Shown: positions 43,976 through 52,997 of the stretch, piece after piece | Layout of the letters: each line of letters begins with the position of its first letter | Numbering within the stretch: the first letter of the stretch is position 1 | From: Natronincola peptidivorans | GTDB taxonomy: Bacteria > Bacillota > Clostridia > Peptostreptococcales > Natronincolaceae | Assembly (NCBI RefSeq): GCF_900111615.1 | Contig: NZ_FOHU01000002.1 | Coordinates: 124,001 to 188,000, forward strand | Direction: 5' to 3' | Length of the DNA stretch: 64,000 nt | Translations under genes and position numbers: made by a program | Notes under the pieces: model-generated | The model's input: only the letters and a program-made list of their open reading frames with translations | Databases searched by the model: none | Told to the model about the DNA's origin: nothing

Positions 43976-45220
43976 ATGGAGAAGATGTTCTGGATAGACC
44001 CCAAAAGGAACATAAAAAAAACATATAAAGATCTAGTAAATGATCTAAATGAAAGAAGTAAGATTGTAAAATATATTTATTTTGCGAATCCCTATGAGAT
44101 TATTTTAGCCCTAATTCATAGCATGCTTATAGGTTATAAAATTGAACTGCTAGATAATGATATGTCAAAAACAGAAATTGAAAATTTTGGTTTAGCATAT
44201 GAAGAAGTTTTCACAGAGATTGGAGTAGATAGGGTGAATATAAAAGACATTCATGAGGTATTTACTGCAATTGATAGAAACAAGAAGAATTGGAGCTTAA
44301 CTCTTTACACCTCTGGAACTACGGGCAGACCTAAGAAAGTAGTTCATCAATTGGAAACCTTAGGTAGAAGCGTTTTATATGGTGAGAAATATGAAAAAAA
44401 CATATGGGCATTTGCTTACAATCCTACCCATTTTGCAGGATTACAGGTGTTTTTACAATCATTTTTTAATAGAAACACTATAGTGTATATTTTTGATTTA
44501 GATAAAAGTGATATTCAACAAATTTTTGAAGAATATAAGGTAACTAACATTTCTGCAACACCAACATTCTACAGAAGTATCATTCCTAAGCTAAAAAACA
44601 AGAACTCTACTATCAAAAGAATGACCTTAGGAGGAGAGAAGTACGATGCCAGCATAGCAAAATTATTAAAGGAAATATTTCCTGAGGCAAAAATTAATAA
44701 TATTTATGCTTCTACTGAATGTGGCAGCTTATTTTCATCCAATGAGGAGAGTTTTAAAATAAAGGAAGAGCATAGAAATAAAGTAAAGATATCTACAGAA
44801 GGAGAATTGCTTATTCACAAAGTTCTGATGGGAAATACCGGTGAATTACCTTTAGAAGAAAACTGGTATAGGACAGGAGATATCGTAGAAGTAGTAGAAG
44901 AAAGTGTGTTCAGGTTTATATCTAGAAAGACTGAAATGATTAATATCGGCGGCTATAAAGTAAACCCCCATGAAGTGGAAGAAGAAATAATGAAAATACC
45001 TGGTGTGCAGGATGTCCTGATAAAATCCAGAGCAAATAGAATAACGGGTAATATTTTAGAAGCTGAAATAGTAGCAGTGAAAGGTGCAAATGTAGATGAT
45101 TTGGAGATTTATATACAAAAGCATTTAAAAAACAACCTGCAAAACTGGAAGGTACCTAGAATTTTTAAATTTGTTAATGAAATACAAAAGACCAGAACAG
45201 GAAAGAAGGTTAGAAAATGA
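43976..45220 (+). CDS. ANL-superfamily AMP-forming acyl ligase
   Basis: This 414-residue adenylating enzyme has the P-loop LTLYTSGTTGRPKKVVHQ, A5-like NIYASTECGS, A7 YRTGDIVE and A8 RKTEMINIGGYKVNPHEVE, ending with the catalytic lysine region TRTGKKVRK. It is shorter than most acyl-CoA synthetases, as is common for ligases loading a stand-alone ACP. Three bases separate it from the ACP gene and it overlaps the SDR gene by ATGA. The probable reaction is ATP-dependent loading of a short carboxylic acid onto the adjacent ACP. Confidence 0.87.
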   Translation: MEKMFWIDPKRNIKKTYKDLVNDLNERSKIVKYIYFANPYEIILALIHSMLIGYKIELLDNDMSKTEIENFGLAYEEVFTEIGVDRVNIKDIHEVFTAIDRNKKNWSLTLYTSGTTGRPKKVVHQLETLGRSVLYGEKYEKNIWAFAYNPTHFAGLQVFLQSFFNRNTIVYIFDLDKSDIQQIFEEYKVTNISATPTFYRSIIPKLKNKNSTIKRMTLGGEKYDASIAKLLKEIFPEAKINNIYASTECGSLFSSNEESFKIKEEHRNKVKISTEGELLIHKVLMGNTGELPLEENWYRTGDIVEVVEESVFRFISRKTEMINIGGYKVNPHEVEEEIMKIPGVQDVLIKSRANRITGNILEAEIVAVKGANVDDLEIYIQKHLKNNLQNWKVPRIFKFVNEIQKTRTGKKVRK

Positions 45221-45942
45221 AATGGATTATTGTTACTGGAGATACAGGAGGCTTGGGCAGTGAAATAGCCCAAACTATTTTAGAAGATAAAGAATATGGT
45301 ATTATAGGAATTAGCAGAAAAGAGAATGAGGTTACAAAAGCATTGAAAAAGGTATATGCAGAAAGGTATATTCATATTAATTTTGATCTAGAAAATCCTA
45401 ATGAAATCAAAAAACTGTATTTAGAAAAAATTAAAAAAGTTGGTAAAATATATGGATTAGTAAATAATTCTGCTTATGCGTATGATGATATAATAACAAA
45501 TGCTAAAATAGATGCATTAGAAACTATGTTTAAAATAAATGTATATTCCCCTATTATGTTAACAAAATGTGCTATAAGAGACATGCTATTGTATCAAACG
45601 AAAGGCTCTATAGTACACATAACATCTGTATGTGCACATACAGGATACAAGGGTCTTAGTATGTATGCTGCTACCAAAGGCGCATTAGAAGCTTTTTCTA
45701 AAACTACAGCTAGAGAATGGGGAGAAATAGGTATTAGATCAAACTGTGTCGCTCCGGGCTTTATGGAAACCAATATGAGTACTACCTTGAGTCGAGAACA
45801 AAAGGATAGAATTTATAGAAGAACATCATTAAAATTAGCAACTGATCCCAAAAGCGTAGGTGAAACAGTAAGATTTCTAATCTCAGAAAAATCATCATCA
45901 ATAACTGGTCAAGTGTTGCATGTCGATAATGGAACGATATGA
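45217..45942 (+). CDS. Short-chain dehydrogenase, 3-oxoacyl-ACP reductase-like
   Basis: This 241-residue SDR has the coenzyme motif VTGDTGGLGSEIAQ, structural VNNSAYAY, catalytic Ser in HITSVCAH and YAATKGALEAFSKT. The C-terminus ITGQVLHVDNGTI is FabG-like. It starts within the ligase stop (ATGA). With the ACP and ligase it could reduce a 3-oxoacyl-ACP to a 3-hydroxyacyl group for N-acylation of an amino sugar, as proposed for viosamine-type flagellin sugars in Pseudomonas. Sugar reduction is the alternative. Confidence 0.85.
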   Translation: MKWIIVTGDTGGLGSEIAQTILEDKEYGIIGISRKENEVTKALKKVYAERYIHINFDLENPNEIKKLYLEKIKKVGKIYGLVNNSAYAYDDIITNAKIDALETMFKINVYSPIMLTKCAIRDMLLYQTKGSIVHITSVCAHTGYKGLSMYAATKGALEAFSKTTAREWGEIGIRSNCVAPGFMETNMSTTLSREQKDRIYRRTSLKLATDPKSVGETVRFLISEKSSSITGQVLHVDNGTI

Positions 45943-45976
45943 ATAAGTGGTCTCCTGACCAAAACCAAATAGATAA

Positions 45977-46004
45977 TTGACATATAGTTAACTAAATATA
46001 TTAG
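45977..46004 (+). promoter_or_regulatory. Possible sigma-A promoter for rmlB-rmlA
   Basis: TTGACA (45977-45982), 16 bases, TATTAG (45999-46004). The spacer contains the palindrome TAGTTAACTA. Confidence 0.4.
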
Positions 46005-46095
46005 TAGTTCAGAAATAACAAATAAGGGGGAAAGAGTTGACTTATTTTAGATTATTAAAATATATTAATCTTTAATGAAGTAAGTCAAGATAAAA

Positions 46096-47172
46096 ATGAA
46101 AACATACCTAATAACAGGCGGTGCAGGTTTTATTGGTTCTAACTTCATACAGTATCTTTTCAAAAAATATGATAAGAAAGTCTTTATTATTAACCTAGAT
46201 TCTTTAACCTATGCAGGAAATCTTCAAAACTTAGAAGTTGTTTCAAAATATGATAATTACCATTTTGTTAAAGGCGACATTTGTGATAGAGAAGTGGTAG
46301 AAAGTATATTTAAGCAATATGATATTGACTATGTGGCAAATTTTGCTGCGGAATCTCATGTAGATAGAAGTATTGAGGACCCATCAATATTTGTTAAAAC
46401 AAATGTACTAGGAGTACAAGTATTATTAGATACAACAAAAAAATATTGGATTGATGGAGACATCTTTATAAAAGGAAAGAAGTTTTTGCAGGTCTCCACT
46501 GATGAGGTGTATGGATCTCTAGGGGAAACAGGTTATTTTACAGAAACTACACCTCTAGACCCTCATAGCCCTTATTCTGCCAGTAAAACAGGGGGAGATC
46601 TACTAGTAAAAGCCTACTATGATACCTATAAGATGCCAGTTGTCATCACTAGGTGCTCCAACAATTATGGTCCTTATCAATTTCCAGAAAAGCTCATTCC
46701 TCTTGTGATTCATAACTGTTTGTCCGGTAAAGCTATTCCTTTATATGGTGACGGCAAAAACATTAGGGATTGGTTATATGTCACAGATCATTGCAGTGCA
46801 TTAGATATAGTTTTGGAGAAAGGAAAGATAGGAGAGATTTATAATATTGGAGGCAACAATGAAAAGCAAAATATTGAAGTAGTAAAGACCATAATAAGCA
46901 CATTACAAAGGTTGCTACCTTCAGATGATCCGCGGAAAGGAAAAATTTCTAAAAAACTAATTACCTATGTTGAGGATCGCAAGGGTCATGATAGAAGATA
47001 TGCTATAGATAGTATAAAAATAAAGGATCATTTAGGTTGGGTTCCTACTATAGGCTTTGAAGAAGGCATGGCGAAAAAAATACAATGGTATTTGGATAAT
47101 AGAGATTGGCTAGAAAACATTGTAAGTGGAGAGTATGCCGTATATTATAAAAAAATGTATAAAGAGGCATAA
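46096..47172 (+). CDS. rmlB: dTDP-glucose 4,6-dehydratase
   Basis: This 358-residue extended SDR has ITGGAGFIGSNFIQYL, AESHVDRSIEDPSIF, VSTDEVYGSLGETG and the catalytic SPYSASKTGGDLL, with NNYGPYQFPEKLIPL. It makes dTDP-4-keto-6-deoxyglucose, the substrate of the FdtA-like isomerase about 10 kb upstream. rmlC and rmlD are absent, which argues against dTDP-rhamnose. The ribosome site before ATG 46096 is weak. Confidence 0.96.
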   Translation: MKTYLITGGAGFIGSNFIQYLFKKYDKKVFIINLDSLTYAGNLQNLEVVSKYDNYHFVKGDICDREVVESIFKQYDIDYVANFAAESHVDRSIEDPSIFVKTNVLGVQVLLDTTKKYWIDGDIFIKGKKFLQVSTDEVYGSLGETGYFTETTPLDPHSPYSASKTGGDLLVKAYYDTYKMPVVITRCSNNYGPYQFPEKLIPLVIHNCLSGKAIPLYGDGKNIRDWLYVTDHCSALDIVLEKGKIGEIYNIGGNNEKQNIEVVKTIISTLQRLLPSDDPRKGKISKKLITYVEDRKGHDRRYAIDSIKIKDHLGWVPTIGFEEGMAKKIQWYLDNRDWLENIVSGEYAVYYKKMYKEA

Positions 47173-47239
47173 AATCTATCTATCAATTAATGATAAAGAA
47201 CAAATGTAAGAATGCACTCATATTAAAGGGGGAATCTCA

Positions 47240-48097
47240 ATGAAGGGAATCATATTAGCAGGAGGAAGCGGAACTAGGCTTTATCCCTGTACAAAGGCTA
47301 TCAGCAAGCAAATCATACCTATTTATGATAAACCTATGATCTATTATCCATTATCAGTATTGCTTTTAGCAGGGATAAGAGAGATTATGATCATTTCTAC
47401 GGAGAGAGATTTACCAATGTATCAAGAATTATTAGGAAATGGGTCGCAGATAGGGGTATCTTTTCAGTATTGCGTTCAACAAGAACCAAAAGGAATTGCT
47501 GAGGCCTTTATTATTGCAGAGGATTTCATTGGTGATGATAGTGTTTCTTTAGTTTTGGGGGATAATGTTTTTTATGGACAAGGGTTTTCTCCTATCCTAC
47601 AAAAAGCAAAAGACATCAAAAAAGGTGCATGTATTTTTGCCTATTATGTGAACAACCCTAAAGACTATGGCATTATAGAAATAGGAGAGGACAATCTTGT
47701 AAAGTCTTTAGAGGAAAAACCCCAACAACCGAAATCCAACTATGCAGTACCTGGACTATATTTTTATGACAATAAAGCAGTAAAAATTGCTAAAGAATTA
47801 CAGCCATCTGCAAGAGGTGAACTAGAGATTACGGATGTCAACCGGGTCTATTTAAAGAACAAAGAATTAAAGGTAAAGATATTAGGAAGGGGATTTGCTT
47901 GGCTAGACACAGGAACCCACGAAGCTTTATTGGAGGCAAGTAATTTTGTGCAAGCTGTACAAAAAAGGCAAGGGCTCTATATTTCATGCATTGAAGAGAT
48001 TGCTTATAGAAATGGATATATTACAAAAGAGCAATTGCATGCATTGGCAGAGCCATTATTAAAGACAGAGTATGGTCAATATCTAATGAGAATATAA
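47240..48097 (+). CDS. rmlA: Glucose-1-phosphate thymidylyltransferase
   Basis: This 285-residue nucleotidyltransferase begins [18 protein letters not shown], with [33 protein letters not shown], the [19 protein letters not shown] loop and [16 protein letters not shown]. It makes dTDP-glucose for RmlB. AAAGGGGG precedes ATG 47240. The rmlB-rmlA pair without rmlCD serves the dideoxy amino sugar branch. Confidence 0.97.
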   Translation: MKGIILAGGSGTRLYPCTKAISKQIIPIYDKPMIYYPLSVLLLAGIREIMIISTERDLPMYQELLGNGSQIGVSFQYCVQQEPKGIAEAFIIAEDFIGDDSVSLVLGDNVFYGQGFSPILQKAKDIKKGACIFAYYVNNPKDYGIIEIGEDNLVKSLEEKPQQPKSNYAVPGLYFYDNKAVKIAKELQPSARGELEITDVNRVYLKNKELKVKILGRGFAWLDTGTHEALLEASNFVQAVQKRQGLYISCIEEIAYRNGYITKEQLHALAEPLLKTEYGQYLMRI

Positions 48098-48199
48098 CAA
48101 GAATATGGTAAACTTAAAATTTTATCAAGTTCTTCACAAGAAAATGTCAATGTCAGCTAAAATAGATTCAAAATTATATATCAAAAATGGGTTGATAAA

Positions 48200-48463
48200 A
48201 TGTTGGAAGACATAATGGTTAGAAAGCAGTTAGAACAACAGCTACTAAAAATAAAAAGGGAAATAGAAGTTCTTAACATGAAAGAAGAAAAACTAATAAA
48301 AATGAAGAGATTGATAAACAGAGTAATAGAAAATGATTTAGAACAAAAAGAAATCTCATTAATAAATAAACAAGTAAAGGCAATAGGAAAACAAGTAGAT
48401 ATGTTAAGAGCAACAAACCAATATGGTAAGTTCACTAAGAAGAACATCATAAGAAGACAATGA
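48200..48463 (+). CDS. Small basic coiled-coil protein (unknown)
   Basis: This 87-residue, Lys/Glu/Ile/Leu-rich protein has a long predicted coiled coil (VRKQLEQQLLKIKREIEVL, EEKLIKMKRLINRV) and a basic tail. No family is recognised. The ribosome site is weak (GGGTTGATAAA before ATG 48200), but the frame is open, follows rmlA and faces the same way as the locus. It could be a short structural or regulatory protein, or a chance ORF. Confidence 0.5.
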   Translation: MLEDIMVRKQLEQQLLKIKREIEVLNMKEEKLIKMKRLINRVIENDLEQKEISLINKQVKAIGKQVDMLRATNQYGKFTKKNIIRRQ

Positions 48464-48562
48464 CTATAATGAGAAAATGATAGGGTATATCTAACTAGAT
48501 TTTGTACTAGAAGTTACAATGCAAGGTTTTAAAAAGATTATAGTGTAGAAAGGATTTTTAAA

Positions 48563-49330
48563 ATGAAAACAATCATTTTAGCAGCAGGAGAAGGCAGACG
48601 TCTTCGACCATTTACAGAGAACAAACCAAAGTGTATGGTTTTATTCCAAGAAAAACCAATTATAGACTATATAATAAATACTACGGATGATAATGACTTA
48701 AGGGATATAAGCATAATCTCTGGATACAAAGAAGATGTGCTTAGAAAATATATAAAAGAAAAGCATGAAGACAAAAAAATATCGCTACATCATAATTCTC
48801 ATTATAAAAACACAAACATGGTGTACACTTTATTTTGTGCTGAGGATTTACTAGATGGAACGAGTGACGTCATTATTTCCTATGCAGATATTATTTACAA
48901 TAAAGAGATACTAAATCAATTAATGAAAGCAGAAGATAATATAGCTATAGTAGTAGATAAAGATTGGGAAAAATTATGGCAATTAAGAATGGACAATCCT
49001 CTAGATGATGCTGAAACTATGAAATTTGATGATCAAGGGAGTGTTAGCGAGTTAGGAAAAAAACCTAAAAGCTACGAAGAAATTGAAGGACAGTACATTG
49101 GTTTAATAAAGATATCTAAAAATGTTATTAAAGAAGTGAAAAAATTTTATTATAGCTTAGATAGGAAAAAGATTTACGATGGTAAAGATTTTAATAATAT
49201 GTATATGACTACTTTTTTGCAACTACTTATAGATACAGGATTTAAAGTAAGACCTGTAATGATTAATGGAGGCTGGCTAGAGATTGATAGTGTGGAGGAC
49301 TTGGATAAACTACAAGATTATAAGTGGTAA
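48563..49330 (+). CDS. Nucleotidyltransferase resembling CTP:phosphoglutamine cytidylyltransferase (Cj1416-like)
   Basis: This 255-residue LicC-type nucleotidyltransferase begins MKTIILAAGEGRRLRPFT, with KPKCMVLFQEKPIIDY, the metal-binding SYADIIYNKEIL and a C-terminal NGGWLEIDSVEDL. Alone it would be called a choline-phosphate or sugar-phosphate cytidylyltransferase. Followed by a CysC-like kinase, a PEP-synthase-like kinase and a class I amidotransferase, it matches the Campylobacter phosphoramidate set, where Cj1416 makes CDP-L-glutamine from CTP and L-glutamine phosphate. AAAGGA precedes ATG 48563. Confidence 0.8.
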   Translation: MKTIILAAGEGRRLRPFTENKPKCMVLFQEKPIIDYIINTTDDNDLRDISIISGYKEDVLRKYIKEKHEDKKISLHHNSHYKNTNMVYTLFCAEDLLDGTSDVIISYADIIYNKEILNQLMKAEDNIAIVVDKDWEKLWQLRMDNPLDDAETMKFDDQGSVSELGKKPKSYEEIEGQYIGLIKISKNVIKEVKKFYYSLDRKKIYDGKDFNNMYMTTFLQLLIDTGFKVRPVMINGGWLEIDSVEDLDKLQDYKW

Positions 49331-49351
49331 ACTGAAAAAGGGGGACTTTAC

Positions 49352-49879
49352 TTGGTCATTTGGATTACGGGTTTATCAGGAGCTGGGAAAACGGAAATAG
49401 GTAAGAAGGTATATGAAGAACTAAAGCTTAAATATATTAATACAGTTTTTCTTGATGGAGACCTATTTCGAGAGGTGCTAGGCAGGAGTGGCCATAGTTT
49501 AAGAGAAAGAATGGAAGTAGCAAGAAGGATATCTAGTTTTTGCAGATTTATGGATCAGCAGGATATTCATGTTGTTTGCTGTACCATTTCTTTGTTTGAT
49601 GAAATTCATAGATTAAACAGAGAAAACTTAGCAGATTATTATGAAGTATTCATAGATGTAGATATGGAGGAACTAATCAGAAGAGACAAAAAAGGGCTAT
49701 ATAGTGGTGCTATTAAAGGAGAAATTTTAAATGTTGTAGGTATAGATTTACCTTTTGATGAACCTAAAAATCCACATTTGATTATAGATAATACAAAGCT
49801 AGATAAGCTAGAAGAAAAAGCTAATAAAATTCTTGATATAATTCAATGTAGGAAGGGGGAAGCAAATGGACACAAATAA
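49352..49879 (+). CDS. APS-kinase-like P-loop kinase resembling CDP-phosphoramidate kinase (Cj1415-like)
   Basis: This 175-residue CysC-fold kinase has P-loop WITGLSGAGKTEIGKKV, LDGDLFREVLG and a lid with DVDMEELIRRDKKGLYSGAI. Sulfate-assimilation genes are absent nearby. In Campylobacter jejuni the CysC homologue Cj1415 phosphorylates the 3'-OH of cytidine diphosphoramidate; this gene sits in the equivalent set. The start is TTG 49352, with GGGGGA 6 bases upstream. It overlaps the next gene by 14 bases. Confidence 0.78.
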   Translation: MVIWITGLSGAGKTEIGKKVYEELKLKYINTVFLDGDLFREVLGRSGHSLRERMEVARRISSFCRFMDQQDIHVVCCTISLFDEIHRLNRENLADYYEVFIDVDMEELIRRDKKGLYSGAIKGEILNVVGIDLPFDEPKNPHLIIDNTKLDKLEEKANKILDIIQCRKGEANGHK

Positions 49880-52214
49880 ACTTAGTACTAAAGCTAACAC
49901 ATTAAAATTTCTTTTTAACAATCTTAAAAATGCAAAGGTTCTACCCATATTAACTATTCATTATGAAGAATTTTGTAAGGATAGAGAAGTTGTGTTGAAT
50001 AAGGTAAAAAATTATTTTGATGCAAAGATTCTTATAATACGCTCTTCTTCTAAAGAAGAAGATACCGCAGAATCTTCTAATGCAGGGAAATATGAAAGCA
50101 TTTTAAATGTTAATAAAAATAATGATACTGAACTTTTACAGGCAATAGAAAGAGTTTTTAATTCTTATGAAAAACCCCAAGAAGAAGAAATCTTAATTCA
50201 ACCTATGTTAAAAGACATCATTAAATCAGGAGTAGTGTTCACTTGTGACTTAGATACATTAGCTCCCTATTATATCATTAACTATGATGAATCTGATAGA
50301 AGTGATACTGTTACAGGAGGGAGCAAAAGTTCTCTTAAGACCTATATTTATATGAAAGAAAGTCCTATAAAAGCTGAAGAAAAGTTTTTAAATAATATCA
50401 TTGATTGTTGTAAGGAGCTAGAAGCTCTATTTAATTATGCTTATTTAGACATTGAGTTCGGAATAGATAAGAAGGAAGGCTTATATATCTTTCAAGTTAG
50501 GCCCATTATTGTTAACAATAAGAATAATTTATCTTCTTTGGATATAAAGGATTCATTAAGAAAAATATGTAAAAAAGTTGAAAAATTAACAGCTCCACAC
50601 CCAAATTTATTAGGAGATAAGACAGTTTTTGGTGTTATGCCTGACTGGAATCCAGCAGAGATTATAGGGTTAAGGCCTAAAAAGTTATCAATTTCTTTAT
50701 ATAAAGAATTAATCATGGATAATACTTGGGCCTATCAACGGGACAACTATGGATATAGAAATTTAAGATCTCATCCACTTATGGTGTCATTTTTAGGTAT
50801 TCCATTTATTGATGTACGAATTACCTTTAATTCCTTCATTCCGAAAAAACTTCATGATAGTATTGCTGAAAAGCTTATGAATTATTACATAGATAAACTA
50901 ATAAATAAACCCTCATATCATGACAAGGTGGAATTTGAAATCGTTCATTCCTGTTACTATTTAAGCTTACCTGATAAGTTAAAAGAATTAAAGGAAGCTG
51001 GTTTTACTGAAAATGAAATAAAACGCATAGAATTTTCTCTTTTGGAGATGACGAATAAAATTATTGACCCTAATAAGGGGTTATATAAGATAGATATTGA
51101 AAAAAACAAGGTGTTGGAAAAGAAATTTGATAAAATATTAAATAGTGAGCTTTCAATTGTAGATAAGATATATTGGTTATTGGAGGATTGCAAAAGATAT
51201 GGTACGCTTCCCTTTGCAGGTGTGGCAAGGGCAGCATTTATTGCCATTCAGTTCCTTAAGTCTTTTGTGGACCTTAACATTATAGATGAAAAAGAATATG
51301 AAGCATTTTTAAATTCATTAAACACTATAAATAAGCAAATGAATTTCGATTTAGATAAGGTTTTCAAAGAAAAATTAAGCAAAGAAGAATTTATACAAAA
51401 GTATGGACATATTAGACCTGGAACCTATGATATTTTATCCTTAAGATATGATGAAAATTATGATCATTATTTTGTTGGAAAGTGTAGTCCAGAAGATAAA
51501 GGTATACACTTTACATTCAGTGAGCTACAGCTACAAAAAATTGATGATGCATTAGTAGAAAGTGGTATAGCAATTAACGCAGAAGAACTAATTATCTTTA
51601 TTAAAGAGGCTATAGAGGGACGAGAGTATACCAAATATGTTTTTACAAAATCCTTAAGTAAAGTCTTACAATTAGTAGAGGAATTTGGAAATAGATATAT
51701 TGTGAGTAGAGAGGATTTAGCATTTCTAGATATACAGAGGATAAAGGAACTGTACTCAACTTTGGATCATAGAGATGTTAAGGATATTTTCATGGCAGAT
51801 ATAGAAAAAAACAAAGAATTTTATCAATATACTAAAGCCATTAAACTTCCTAGTCTGATAATTAAGCCAGAGGATGTATATCAGTTTTACCTTTTAGAGG
51901 AAGAGCCTAATTTTATAACATTAAAGAGTATAAAAGCTGATGTAATAAAGGAAAAGGAAATACATTCTATAGATGTAAAAAATAAAATTGTCATGATTCA
52001 ATCAGCTGATCCAGGATATGATTTTCTCTTTCCTAAAGATATTGGAGGCTTAATTACACAATTTGGCGGTGCAAATTCTCATATGGCCATAAGATGTGCA
52101 GAATTAGGAATACCTGCTGTAATAGGAGCAGGAGAAAAGAACTTTGCTCAGTGGTCAAAATCAAAAATTTTAGAAATAGATTGTTTAAATAAACAGGTAA
52201 GGTGTTTTGAATGA
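49866..52214 (+). CDS. PEP-synthase-like L-glutamine kinase (Cj1418-like)
   Basis: This 782-residue protein has an N-terminal ATP-grasp-type PEP/pyruvate-kinase domain (about 1-225; LIIRSSSKEEDTAESSNAGK, FQVRPIIV), a long unique central region (about 230-690) and a C-terminal swivelling phosphohistidine domain (IGGLITQFGGANSHMAIR, ELGIPAVIGAG). There is no PEP-synthase C-terminal barrel, so pyruvate is not the substrate. Cj1418 of Campylobacter has this N-to-C order and phosphorylates the side-chain amide of L-glutamine. ATG 49866 follows AAGGGGGAAG. It overlaps the next gene by ATGA. Confidence 0.82.
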   Translation: MDTNKLSTKANTLKFLFNNLKNAKVLPILTIHYEEFCKDREVVLNKVKNYFDAKILIIRSSSKEEDTAESSNAGKYESILNVNKNNDTELLQAIERVFNSYEKPQEEEILIQPMLKDIIKSGVVFTCDLDTLAPYYIINYDESDRSDTVTGGSKSSLKTYIYMKESPIKAEEKFLNNIIDCCKELEALFNYAYLDIEFGIDKKEGLYIFQVRPIIVNNKNNLSSLDIKDSLRKICKKVEKLTAPHPNLLGDKTVFGVMPDWNPAEIIGLRPKKLSISLYKELIMDNTWAYQRDNYGYRNLRSHPLMVSFLGIPFIDVRITFNSFIPKKLHDSIAEKLMNYYIDKLINKPSYHDKVEFEIVHSCYYLSLPDKLKELKEAGFTENEIKRIEFSLLEMTNKIIDPNKGLYKIDIEKNKVLEKKFDKILNSELSIVDKIYWLLEDCKRYGTLPFAGVARAAFIAIQFLKSFVDLNIIDEKEYEAFLNSLNTINKQMNFDLDKVFKEKLSKEEFIQKYGHIRPGTYDILSLRYDENYDHYFVGKCSPEDKGIHFTFSELQLQKIDDALVESGIAINAEELIIFIKEAIEGREYTKYVFTKSLSKVLQLVEEFGNRYIVSREDLAFLDIQRIKELYSTLDHRDVKDIFMADIEKNKEFYQYTKAIKLPSLIIKPEDVYQFYLLEEEPNFITLKSIKADVIKEKEIHSIDVKNKIVMIQSADPGYDFLFPKDIGGLITQFGGANSHMAIRCAELGIPAVIGAGEKNFAQWSKSKILEIDCLNKQVRCFE

Positions 52215-52843
52215 AAAAAATAGCTATTACACAGAGGCTTGTAGAAAATGACAGTTATTATGAGATTAGGGATTGTTTAGATGTAAGATGGTCTTCTATG
52301 TTGCATGATTTAGGGTTTTTACCAATCATACTACCAAGTCAATGCAATTTCAATATTTACTTTAATGAGCTTAAAATTGATGGAATTGTATTTAGTGGTG
52401 GAAATGATTTAGGAGATTACTCAGGTAAAGAGATAGATAAGAAAAGGGATGTATTAGAAAAACAATTAATTAGATATACAATTAATAAAAACATACCACT
52501 CTTAGGTGTTTGCAGGGGGATGCAAATTGTAGGTGATTACTTTGGATTGACTTTAGAGAAGGTAAACGGACATGCCGGGGAAAGACATGAAATATTTATA
52601 AATGAACAATCAAAGTATTTCAAGAAGTTAAGAGGAAAGAAACAAGTAAATTCTTATCATAACTTCGCGTTTAAGAAATACACAAACGATTTTACTGTTA
52701 TAGCAACCAGTAAGGATGGTATTATAGAGGCCATGGAACATAATAATAACAAAATACTTTTACAAATGTGGCATCCTGAGAGAGAGGAACCTTTCTGCAA
52801 AAAAGATATTGCGCTAATAAAAGAGCATTTTACAAATGTATAA
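52211..52843 (+). CDS. Class I glutamine-amidotransferase-like hydrolase (Cj1417-like)
   Basis: This 210-residue gamma-glutamyl hydrolase fold has the nucleophile in PLLGVCRGMQIVGDYFG, the catalytic His-Glu in MWHPEREEP and substrate loop FSGGNDLGDYSG. Campylobacter Cj1417 hydrolyses CDP-L-glutamine to cytidine diphosphoramidate and glutamate. ATGA overlap with the Gln-kinase gene fits a shared pathway. It ends the glycan locus. General gamma-Glu-GABA hydrolase (PuuD) activity is the alternative if context is ignored. Confidence 0.82.
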   Translation: MKKIAITQRLVENDSYYEIRDCLDVRWSSMLHDLGFLPIILPSQCNFNIYFNELKIDGIVFSGGNDLGDYSGKEIDKKRDVLEKQLIRYTINKNIPLLGVCRGMQIVGDYFGLTLEKVNGHAGERHEIFINEQSKYFKKLRGKKQVNSYHNFAFKKYTNDFTVIATSKDGIIEAMEHNNNKILLQMWHPEREEPFCKKDIALIKEHFTNV

Positions 52844-52997
52844 AGTGAAAATATCAAGAAAAACTCAACTGTAGGACATCATATAATAATCACATTAAGT
52901 ATATTTAAGAAGATAAGTTATATAGTTTACCCCAAGACGTAGATCATTTACTTCTAATCAATCACAACCATATAAAGAGGAGGCTAAAAGATAGCAT

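Noticed and set aside
46036-46074. Short TTG-initiated leader peptide before rmlB, preceded by a strong AAGGGGG site
   Set aside because: It has only 12 codons, no conserved amino-acid bias and no visible attenuator; kept as a curiosity and not annotated.
46096-48097. dTDP-rhamnose pathway
   Set aside because: rmlC and rmlD are absent, while isomerase, aminotransferase and acyltransferase genes for a 3-amino sugar are present.
49352-49879. Sulfate-assimilation APS kinase (cysC)
   Set aside because: The fold fits, but no other sulfate genes are present and the neighbours match the phosphoramidate set, so CDP-phosphoramidate kinase is the better reading.
49866-52214. Phosphoenolpyruvate synthase
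   Set aside because: The C-terminal PEP/pyruvate barrel is absent and the phosphohistidine domain is at the very end; the layout matches glutamine kinase instead.
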